DNA of 5,703 bases. Origin: Candidatus Acetothermia bacterium JdFR-47 (lineage in GTDB: Bacteria > Bipolaricaulota > Bipolaricaulia > Bipolaricaulales > Bipolaricaulaceae). The position numbers and the translations under genes are program-made. This document shows, in pieces, positions 1-5,146 of the stretch; within the stretch, counting starts at the first letter, position 1, and every line of letters starts with the position of its first letter. The notes beneath the pieces were generated by a model that did not search any database, was not told the origin of the DNA, and saw nothing but the letters and a program-made list of their open reading frames with translations. The stretch covers positions 4,895 through 10,597 of the forward strand of contig MTNI01000029.1 in the NCBI GenBank assembly GCA_002011415.1. Reading direction: 5' to 3'.

Positions 1-884
1 AGCATCTCCGCCAGGTCGTCGTAGCGTCCTCCTCCGAGGAGCGCGTCTTGGGCCCCGAGATCCCGGGAGCAGAGCTCGAACACGGTGCGCGTGTAGTAGT
101 CCAGACCTCGCACCAGCGTGTGATCGAGCTCGTAAGGAAGGTCCAGGCGGTTGAGATGTCCTTTGACTTCCTCGAAGTGGGCGCGGCAGTCCGAGCACAG
201 GAAATCTACGCTCCTCGGGGCCTCCCGGATCGCCGGCTGACACCCCTGCCTCTTGCAGTCCAGGATCCGCATCGGATTCTCCTCGAGGCGCCTTTGGCAG
301 TCGGGGCACAGCTCTTCTCTCCGGGGGAGGAAGTGGACCCGCAGGGCCTCCCGATACCGCGCCCGGTCCTCCCCGCAGCCGATGGAGTTGAGCCTGAGAA
401 AGATCCCCTTCCGCGGCAGGCCCAGCCTCTCCATGAGGTGGCGGGCGAGGTCGATCACCTCGGCGTCCAGGGCCGGGTCCAACGATCCCAGGGCTTCCAC
501 CCCGTACTGGTGGAACTGGCGGGACCGGCCCTTCTGGGGCTTCTCGTAGCGGAACATGGGCCCGAAGTAGTAGAGCTTGGCAAGATCCCCCTTGGCGTAG
601 AGGCCGTGTTGGATGTAAGCCCGCACCACCGAGGCCGTGGCCTCGGGCCGGAGGGCCAGCGGAAGTCCCTTTTTGTCCTGAAAGACGTACATCTCCTTGT
701 GCACGACGTCGGTGGCCTCCCCCACCCCCCGGGCGAAGAGCGCCGCCTCCTCCACCAGGGGGGTGCGGATCTCTTGGTAGCCGTAGAGGGCGAAGGTTTC
801 CCGGATCTCGGCCTCGAGGCGTTGCCAGAGGGGGGTCTCATCCGGGAGGATGTCCCGCATGCCACGCACGGACCCGATCTTCAT
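1..884 (-). CDS. hisS: Histidyl-tRNA synthetase, N-terminal 294 residues (3' end outside window)
   Basis: Class II aminoacyl-tRNA synthetase that charges tRNA-His with histidine using ATP in the cytoplasm. Translation from the ATG at 884-882 gives 294 residues with no stop. The family is usually about 420 residues, so the end of the catalytic core and the C-terminal anticodon-binding domain lie outside the window. Visible landmarks are RGMRDILP near residues 7-14, class II motif 2 FRYEKPQKGRSRQFHQYG at about 111-128, the histidine-binding signature LVRGLDYYTRTVFE at 257-270 with the catalytic-type Arg259, and GGGRYDDL at 284-291 leading into motif 3. A six-cysteine insert (C193, C196, C210, C215, C230, C233) lies between motif 2 and the histidine signature. 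The ATG overlaps the ribH stop in an ATGA, and AGAAGGAGAT lies 6 nt upstream, so this start is secure. It is the last visible gene of the riboflavin unit. Identification is very firm. Confidence 0.97.
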   Translation of the reverse strand, partial: MKIGSVRGMRDILPDETPLWQRLEAEIRETFALYGYQEIRTPLVEEAALFARGVGEATDVVHKEMYVFQDKKGLPLALRPEATASVVRAYIQHGLYAKGDLAKLYYFGPMFRYEKPQKGRSRQFHQYGVEALGSLDPALDAEVIDLARHLMERLGLPRKGIFLRLNSIGCGEDRARYREALRVHFLPRREELCPDCQRRLEENPMRILDCKRQGCQPAIREAPRSVDFLCSDCRAHFEEVKGHLNRLDLPYELDHTLVRGLDYYTRTVFELCSRDLGAQDALLGGGRYDDLAEM

Positions 885-1348
885 CCGGCGATCTCCTTCT
901 CCATGCAGATCATCTCCACCAGGGCCTCGGCGGCCTGGGCGCCCTTGTTGCCGAGCTTCCCCCCAGCTCGCTCCAGGGCTTGGTCCTGGGTGTCGCAGGT
1001 CAGGACCCCGAACGCCACCGGCACCGGGAGCTCCAGGTTCAGCTTAGAAAGGCCCTTGGCAAGCTCGGCGGCGACGTAATCAAAGTGGGGCGTCGCCCCC
1101 CGCACCACCGCCGCCAGGGCGAGGACCCCGTCCACCTTCCCTGAGCTAGCTAGGGCCCGCACCGCCCGCGGCACCTCAAACCCCCCTGGCACCCAGGCCA
1201 CGGAGAGGTCTTCTTCGGCCGCCCCTAGGCGGCGGAGCCGGTCCAGGGCCCCGGAGAGGAGCTCCCGGGTCACCAAGTCGTTGAACCGAGACACCACAAT
1301 CCCGATCCTCAGGCCCTTCGCGTCCAGCTTTCCCTCGTAGACCTTCAT
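881..1348 (-). CDS. ribH: 6,7-dimethyl-8-ribityllumazine synthase
   Basis: Catalyses the penultimate riboflavin step, condensing 5-amino-6-ribitylaminouracil with 3,4-dihydroxy-2-butanone 4-phosphate to give lumazine. The family normally assembles as pentamers or 60-mer capsids in the cytoplasm. At 155 residues it is full length. Family signatures seen are SRFND at 20-24 (substrate-stacking Phe22), PGGFEVP at 54-60, VVRGATPHFDYV at 81-92 with the general-base-type His88, FGVLT at 113-117, QALERAG at 123-129 with phosphate-binding-type Arg127, and NKG at 134-136. The usual PGAFE/PGAYE reads PGGFE here, a mild variation. It follows ribBA by 10 nt and its stop overlaps the hisS ATG. Its product feeds RibE, encoded two genes upstream. 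No key residue is missing. Confidence 0.98.
   Translation of the reverse strand: MKVYEGKLDAKGLRIGIVVSRFNDLVTRELLSGALDRLRRLGAAEEDLSVAWVPGGFEVPRAVRALASSGKVDGVLALAAVVRGATPHFDYVAAELAKGLSKLNLELPVPVAFGVLTCDTQDQALERAGGKLGNKGAQAAEALVEMICMEKEIAG
891..900 (-). promoter_or_regulatory. Strong ribosome binding site for hisS, inside ribH
   Basis: Read on the minus strand this is AGAAGGAGAT. Its AAGGAG core (898-893) lies 8 nt before the hisS ATG at 884. It is the best Shine-Dalgarno match in the window and lies entirely within the last codons of ribH. It supports the 884 start and suggests that hisS is both coupled to ribH and able to recruit ribosomes itself. Confidence 0.8.
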
Positions 1349-1358
1349 CCTCTCCCCC
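1349..1358 (-). promoter_or_regulatory. Ribosome binding site for ribH
   Basis: The whole 10-nt gap between the ribBA stop and the ribH ATG reads GGGGGAGAGG on the minus strand. This purine run is a plausible Shine-Dalgarno sequence with short spacing. The gap is too small for a promoter or terminator, so ribH is co-transcribed with ribBA. Confidence 0.6.
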
Positions 1359-2561
1359 TTACACCTTGTTCAGCCTGTGGCCGAGTTTCTCTTTCTTCGC
1401 CTTGAGGTAGCGCACGTTGTACGGGTTGGGCTCCACCTCGATGGGCACCTGCTCCACGATCTCGAGGCCGTAGCCGGAGAGCCCTGCCACCTTCTTAGGG
1501 TTGTTGGTGAGGAGCCGGAGCTTCTTCACCCCCAGGTCCACCAGGATCTGGGCCCCGATCCCGTAATCCCGGAGGTCGGGGGGGTAGCCGAGGTGGAGGT
1601 TCGCCTCCACCGTGTCCAGGCCCTCGTCCTGGAGCCGGTAGGCACATACCTTGTTGGCTAGGCCGATCCCCCGGCCCTCCTGCCGCATGTAGAGGAGCAC
1701 CCCCTTGCCCTCGGCCTCGATCATCTCCATGGCCCGGTGGAGCTGGTCGCCGCAGTCGCAGCGCAGGGAGCCGAGGGCGTCGCCGGTGAGGCACTCGGAG
1801 TGCACCCGCACCAGGACCGGAGCTTCCCCCGCCACTTTCCCCTTCACCAGGGCCACGTGCTCCTGGCCCGAGAGGATGTCCTTGTAGGTGACGATGCGGA
1901 AGTGGCCCCATTTGGTGGGCAGCTCAGCCTCGGCAACCTTCTCCACCAGCTTCTCGCGGCGCTTGCGGTAGGCGATGAGGCCGGCGATGGTGAGGATGGG
2001 GAGGCCATGGCGGGCGGCGAACTTTGCCAGGTCCGGAAGCCGGGCCATGGTGCCGTCCTCGTTCATGATCTCGCAGATCACCCCCACCGGGGAGAGGCCA
2101 GCGAGGCGGCACAGGTCCACCGCGGCCTCGGTGTGGCCAGCCCGGCGCAGCACCCCGCCTTCCCGGGCTACCAGCGGGAACACGTGCCCTGGGCGCACGA
2201 AGTCCGAGGGCTTTGACCTCGGATCGGCGAGGAGTCGGATGGTCTTGGCCCGGTCGTGGGCGGAAATCCCGGTGGTGATCCCCTCCCGGGCGTCCACCGA
2301 CACGGTAAACGCGGTCTCGTGGTGGTCACGGGGGGGCTCCACCATAGGACGCAATTCCAGCCTTTCCGCCCACTCCCTCGGCATGGGGACGCAGATCAGG
2401 CCCCGGGCCTCCTTGGCCATGAAGTTCACCGCCTCCGGGGTAACAAGCTCCCCGGCCATGATGAGGTCCCCTTCGTTCTCCCGGTCCTCGTCGTCGACCA
2501 CCACCACCATCCGACCATTTCGGATGGCCTCTATTGCTTCCTCCACGCTCGCGAACCTCAT
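1359..2561 (-). CDS. ribBA: Bifunctional 3,4-dihydroxy-2-butanone 4-phosphate synthase / GTP cyclohydrolase II
   Basis: A fusion that supplies both starting materials of riboflavin. The N-terminal half makes DHBP plus formate from ribulose 5-phosphate; the C-terminal half opens GTP to the 2,5-diaminopyrimidinone phosphate. The RibB part (about 1-200) shows the acidic loop [12 protein letters not shown] at 21-32, [11 protein letters not shown] at 80-90, [16 protein letters not shown] at 94-109, RPGHVFPL at 123-130 and RAGHTEA around 140-146 with metal-ligand-type His143. The RibA part (about 212-400) shows the zinc cysteines C257, C268 and C270 in [18 protein letters not shown], the catalytic QEGRGIGL at 294-301, [10 protein letters not shown] at 331-340 and LTNNPKK at 351-357. 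At 400 residues it is of normal fusion length, and both active sites look intact. The ATG overlaps the ribE stop (ATGA at 2561-2558), and GGAGG precedes it by 5 nt. Confidence 0.98.
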   Translation of the reverse strand: MRFASVEEAIEAIRNGRMVVVVDDEDRENEGDLIMAGELVTPEAVNFMAKEARGLICVPMPREWAERLELRPMVEPPRDHHETAFTVSVDAREGITTGISAHDRAKTIRLLADPRSKPSDFVRPGHVFPLVAREGGVLRRAGHTEAAVDLCRLAGLSPVGVICEIMNEDGTMARLPDLAKFAARHGLPILTIAGLIAYRKRREKLVEKVAEAELPTKWGHFRIVTYKDILSGQEHVALVKGKVAGEAPVLVRVHSECLTGDALGSLRCDCGDQLHRAMEMIEAEGKGVLLYMRQEGRGIGLANKVCAYRLQDEGLDTVEANLHLGYPPDLRDYGIGAQILVDLGVKKLRLLTNNPKKVAGLSGYGLEIVEQVPIEVEPNPYNVRYLKAKKEKLGHRLNKV

Positions 2562-3124
2562 CTCTCCCTCCAGCGCCGCACGTACTTGGCGAGCACGTCG
2601 AACTCCAGGTTAACCAGGTCGCCCACTCGGCGGTGTTTTAGGTTGGTGTGGTTCCAAGTGTAAGGGACCACCGCGCAGCGGAAAGAACCCCTTGAAACGG
2701 AGAACGGAGTGAGGCTGATCCCGTCAACTGCCACCGAGCCCTTGTCTGCGAGGAGCTCGGCGAACTTGGGATCAAATGACACCCCCAGGATCGCGTCCTC
2801 TCCCCGGCGCTCGAGCAGGACGATCTTTCCCACCGTGTCCACGTGGCCGAGCACGAAATGCCCCCCCAGTTCCTCCCCACTCTTGAGGGCGGGCTCGAGG
2901 TTCACGAAATCTCCGGGTCGCAGTGTCCCCAGGTTCGTGCGGGCCAGGGTTTCCTGGGAGAGGTCCATGGTGGCCTCCTCCCCCTCCACTTCCGCCACCG
3001 TGAGGCAAACCCCATTTACCGCCAGGCTTTCCCCGGGCTCGAGGCGAAAAGGAGAGTGGATCACAAGCTGCTGGGGGCCGCGCCTTGCCACCCGCCCCAG
3101 GCCCCTGACGATCCCGGTGAACAT
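2558..3124 (-). CDS. ribE: Riboflavin synthase (alpha subunit type)
   Basis: Last enzyme of riboflavin synthesis: dismutation of two 6,7-dimethyl-8-ribityllumazine molecules to riboflavin and the diaminopyrimidine, in the cytoplasm, normally as a trimer. The protein has 188 residues, slightly under the usual 195-215. The diagnostic MFTGIV N-terminus fixes the start at 3124. The two tandem lumazine-binding barrels are visible as an internal repeat: GVCLTV (38-43) against GISLTPF (135-141), and [17 protein letters not shown] (61-77) against [17 protein letters not shown] (158-174). [13 protein letters not shown] at 87-99 and FDVLAKYV at 175-182 are also family-typical. The usual IPHT near the second barrel reads VPYTW, a minor divergence. 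Named ribE as in other bacteria; the E. coli name is ribC. It is first in the minus-strand unit, and no good Shine-Dalgarno precedes it. Confidence 0.97.
   Translation of the reverse strand: MFTGIVRGLGRVARRGPQQLVIHSPFRLEPGESLAVNGVCLTVAEVEGEEATMDLSQETLARTNLGTLRPGDFVNLEPALKSGEELGGHFVLGHVDTVGKIVLLERRGEDAILGVSFDPKFAELLADKGSVAVDGISLTPFSVSRGSFRCAVVPYTWNHTNLKHRRVGDLVNLEFDVLAKYVRRWRER
2562..2572 (-). promoter_or_regulatory. Ribosome binding site for ribBA, inside ribE
   Basis: Read on the minus strand this is TGGAGGGAGAG, directly before the ribBA ATG at 2561. The GGAGG core lies 5 nt from the start codon, within the last codons of ribE. It supports the 2561 start and translational coupling through the ATGA overlap. 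Confidence 0.7.
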
Positions 3125-3133
3125 CGCATCCCC

Positions 3134-3163
3134 AGTGTACTTGACACCCCAACCGATTGCGAA
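3134..3163 (-). promoter_or_regulatory. Candidate sigma70-type promoter for ribE-ribBA-ribH-hisS
   Basis: On the minus strand TTCGCA (3163-3158, 4 of 6 matches to TTGACA) is followed after 18 nt by TACACT (3139-3134, 4 of 6 to TATAAT). Transcription would begin about 7 nt further, near 3127, only a few nt before the ribE ATG at 3124. The resulting mRNA would be leaderless or nearly so, which fits the weak Shine-Dalgarno there. The boxes are imperfect in GC-rich DNA, so this is an inference from position and spacing. Confidence 0.35.
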
Positions 3164-3185
3164 GGGGACGGGGAACCGGTAAAGT
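3157..3185 (+). promoter_or_regulatory. Candidate sigma70-type promoter for yidC-jag-glycosyltransferase
   Basis: TTGCGA (3157-3162, 4 of 6 matches) and TAAAGT (3180-3185, 4 of 6) are separated by exactly 17 nt. The predicted start of transcription is about 3192, leaving only about 4 nt before the yidC ATG at 3196. The -35 box overlaps the candidate ribE -35 box on the opposite strand almost completely. The call rests on hexamer matches and spacing only. Confidence 0.35.
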
Positions 3186-3195
3186 TCGTGTCGGT

Positions 3196-4713
3196 ATGGG
3201 AAAGATCTCGCTCGCTCTCGGGGCCATGTTGGCCTTTCTATGTGTCCTTTCGCTAGCCAGTCCCCAACCCCTTGAAACCCAGTGGGTTGATCGTGATGGG
3301 TACCGGGCTTTGGAGATCACCGGTAGCCTGGTCCGGTACAGGTTTAGGGAGCTAGGTGGGGCCCTGGAGAGCGCTTACATCTACTTCTCCAGCTACCGGT
3401 CACAGGCCCTGGATGCTGTTCCCGGTTGGACGCTGGTGAACAAGCAGCTGGCCCTCGCTCCGGGGGTGAGCCTCCCGTTCGAGGTGTGGGCCGGTGATGC
3501 CCTCTCCGATCCCGATGTCTACTCGCTTCACTACACGGTGGACGAGGGCAAGAGGGTGGCGGTGGTGCAACTCTCCAAGGAGGGAGAATCACTCTCGGTG
3601 GAAAAGCTCTTCACCGTGCGCACCGACGCCCTGTACACCGTGGACGTGGAGCTGCGCCTTTCGGGGGAAGGAGAAAGGGTACGGGTGGTAGTTGGCCATC
3701 GGCCAATCGGGAAGGCGGCTCCTGAGCTGGTGTTCTTATACGACGGTGAGGCCTACAGCTCTCCCCTCGCCCCCGGTGCTTATGCCCGCTTTGAAGGCCT
3801 GGGCCTGGTGAGCAAGGAGGCCGTTTTCTTCTTCCGAGTTATTGATGGAGGCGTGGGAGTGGTTCCCTTCCAAGATCAAAACGCCTCCGGCCAGCCCGTG
3901 TTCGGCCTAGAGCTCGAGTCGCTTGCAGGAGAGACCACGCTCAAGGGCGTGCTCTACGCCGGCCGCAACCGCTACATCCTCCTCGACAAGGCTGGCCTGG
4001 GCGGGCTCATGGACCTGGGCCTGTTCTCGCGGTTCTTGGTGATGGTGATGCGGTTCTTCGAGTGGCTTTATCACCTCACCGGCAATTACGGCTGGGCCAT
4101 CATCCTGTTCACCTTGATCACCCGCGTCGTGCTCTATCCGCTCATGCGGAATCAGCTCCGCTCCATGGCCAAGATGCAGCGGCTGGCCCCCAAGATCAAA
4201 AAACTCCAGGAGCGGTACAAGGACGACCGAGAGACCCTTCAGAAGCAGATGATGGAACTCTACCGTCAGGAACGGGTGAACCCCCTGGGCGGGTGTCTTC
4301 CCATGATCTTCCAGTTTCCCCTTCTCATCCTGCTTTGGCAGGCGATCCTGTACTCGGCCGAGCAGATCCATCTCTCCCCCGGGTTCCTGTGGATCCGCGA
4401 CCTTTCTCAGCCTGACCCGTACTACATCCTGGTCGTTCTCACCACCGGGGCCATGCTCTTCCAACAGTGGGTTACCCAGCGCCGCATGCCGGCGGGCCAG
4501 GCAGGGGGCGGGGGGCAGGCCATAGGTTGGCTGTTCCCGGTGATGATGGCCGTTCTGTTCATGAGCTTCCCCGCCGGGCTTTGGCTTTACTACTTCCTCA
4601 CCACCATCTTCCAGATGGGACAGCAGCTCATCATCGACTGGGAGCTGAAACGGGAGGGTAGGCTGACGCCCCCGAGGATTGCCTCCGATGGACCTGAATC
4701 AGAAGGCGATTGA
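3196..4713 (+). CDS. yidC: YidC/Oxa1 family membrane protein insertase (Gram-negative type)
   Basis: Inserts and folds inner-membrane proteins, alone or with the Sec translocon. At 505 residues it is near the 540-550 of diderm YidC. A hydrophobic N-terminal segment (about 4-21) is followed by a beta-rich extracytoplasmic P1 domain (about 22-275). The conserved core starts with TM2 at about 298-318, including TLITRVVLYPL with groove-type Arg310. A charged cytoplasmic hairpin follows (about 319-365), then NPLGGCLPMIFQFP leading into TM3 (about 370-388), TM4 (about 408-422) and a hydrophobic stretch at 444-472 for TM5 and TM6 with FPAGLWLYYF. The TM4-TM5 loop is glycine-rich, and the C-terminal tail is short and not strongly basic. 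The start is placed at ATG 3196. An in-frame TTG at 3157 would add 13 residues, RRGRGTG-like, but coincides with the candidate -35 box and lacks a ribosome site. jag overlaps its 3' end. Confidence 0.96.
   Translation: MGKISLALGAMLAFLCVLSLASPQPLETQWVDRDGYRALEITGSLVRYRFRELGGALESAYIYFSSYRSQALDAVPGWTLVNKQLALAPGVSLPFEVWAGDALSDPDVYSLHYTVDEGKRVAVVQLSKEGESLSVEKLFTVRTDALYTVDVELRLSGEGERVRVVVGHRPIGKAAPELVFLYDGEAYSSPLAPGAYARFEGLGLVSKEAVFFFRVIDGGVGVVPFQDQNASGQPVFGLELESLAGETTLKGVLYAGRNRYILLDKAGLGGLMDLGLFSRFLVMVMRFFEWLYHLTGNYGWAIILFTLITRVVLYPLMRNQLRSMAKMQRLAPKIKKLQERYKDDRETLQKQMMELYRQERVNPLGGCLPMIFQFPLLILLWQAILYSAEQIHLSPGFLWIRDLSQPDPYYILVVLTTGAMLFQQWVTQRRMPAGQAGGGGQAIGWLFPVMMAVLFMSFPAGLWLYYFLTTIFQMGQQLIIDWELKREGRLTPPRIASDGPESEGD
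4674..4678 (+). promoter_or_regulatory. Ribosome binding site for the jag-like gene, inside yidC
   Basis: GAGGA lies 9 nt before the ATG at 4688. It favours that ATG over an in-frame TTG at 4679, which would sit directly against the site. It lies within the last codons of yidC, so jag translation is probably linked to yidC. Confidence 0.6.
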
Positions 4714-5146
4714 GGTGGTCAGGACCTTCTTCCAGGAGCTCCTGGAGCGGCTTGGCGAGCGAGCCCAGGTGGACGTGTCCTATGAGGCGGAGGGCCTGTA
4801 CGTCAACCTCACAGGGACTTTAAAGCGTATCCCGGAAAACGAGCCCCAGCTGCGAAGCGACCTGGCCAGGATCGCCCGCCTACACGTGCAAGCGCGTCTC
4901 AAGAAGAGCGTGCCGCTTGTACTCGACATGAACGGACGCTGGGCCGCCCACCGGCAGGCGCTTGTGGAGCTGGCCAAGCGGCTCGCCGAGCGGGCGGTGA
5001 CGGAGCGCAAAAAGGTACGGCTCGATCCCATGCCGCCGGAGGATCGCCGTATAGTGCACCTCGCCCTTTCCGATTACCCCGGGGTGCGGACCTACTCCGT
5101 GGGCAAAGGGGCCGGCCGACGAGTGGTGATAGAGCCGGTGGGATGA
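4688..5146 (+). CDS. jag: Jag/KhpB-like RNA-binding protein (divergent KH domain plus R3H domain)
   Basis: Homologue of the SpoIIIJ-associated protein (Jag, also KhpB/EloR), a cytoplasmic RNA-binding protein usually encoded next to yidC and linked in some bacteria to cell elongation and envelope synthesis. The 152-residue product begins with a short helical stretch (1-25), followed by a KH-type region (about 27-100), recognised mainly by VPLVLDMNGRW at 75-85 and the helix after it. The R3H domain covers about 103-152: LDPMPPEDRRIVHLAL with the R120-xxx-H124 pair, then TYSVGKGAGRRVVIEP. Two things are odd. The N-terminal Jag_N domain of the roughly 200-residue Firmicutes proteins is missing. 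The KH GxxG loop is not recognisable; the equivalent stretch reads LKRIPENEPQL at 45-55. The gene overlaps yidC by 26 nt, and its stop overlaps the next ATG. The family assignment is firm from R3H and position; RNA binding by the KH part is doubtful. Confidence 0.88.
   Translation: MDLNQKAIEVVRTFFQELLERLGERAQVDVSYEAEGLYVNLTGTLKRIPENEPQLRSDLARIARLHVQARLKKSVPLVLDMNGRWAAHRQALVELAKRLAERAVTERKKVRLDPMPPEDRRIVHLALSDYPGVRTYSVGKGAGRRVVIEPVG

Larger units (their letters stand above)
3125..3195. other. 71-bp divergent intergenic region between ribE and yidC
   Basis: This is the only non-coding spacer of any size in the window. It must hold the promoters of both transcription units, because ribE and yidC start at its two ends and are transcribed apart. 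It is too short for a classical FMN riboswitch (well over 100 nt plus an expression platform), and no RFN-like conserved blocks are seen. It contains a near-symmetric TTGCGAA at 3157-3163, and an imperfect GTGT/ACAC inverted repeat at 3135-3147. A consensus-like TTGACA lies at 3141-3146 on the plus strand but has no -10 at proper spacing. Confidence 0.85.

Noticed and set aside
48..1079. Long plus-strand open frame of 343 codons opposite hisS and the ribH 3' end
   Set aside because: It is antisense to two unmistakable enzyme genes, crosses their border, and its product has no recognisable domain. GC-rich coding DNA often leaves such open frames.
1737..2663. Several plus-strand open frames opposite ribBA and ribE
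   Set aside because: They overlap each other and the well-conserved riboflavin genes, and have no recognisable motifs. They are shadows of the real reading frame.
3141..3146. Perfect TTGACA -35 hexamer on the plus strand
   Set aside because: At 16-18 nt spacing downstream the sequence is GGGGAC-like, with no plausible -10 box. TTGCGA at 3157 with TAAAGT at 3180 is better placed.
3157..3195. TTG start adding 13 residues to YidC
   Set aside because: No Shine-Dalgarno precedes it, the extra residues are Arg/Gly-rich and unlike a YidC N-terminus, and it overlaps the likely promoter.
3125..3195. Possible FMN riboswitch upstream of ribE
   Set aside because: The spacer is too short and shows none of the conserved RFN blocks.
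3692..3706. Perfect 6+3+6 hairpin TTGGCC-ATC-GGCCAA
   Set aside because: It lies inside yidC P1-domain coding sequence with no T-run after it, so it is not a terminator. A single such palindrome is expected by chance in GC-rich DNA.
3907..4464. Minus-strand open frame of 185 codons opposite yidC
   Set aside because: It mirrors the conserved YidC core, has a His/Glu-rich low-complexity product with no family features, and no promoter or ribosome site was seen.
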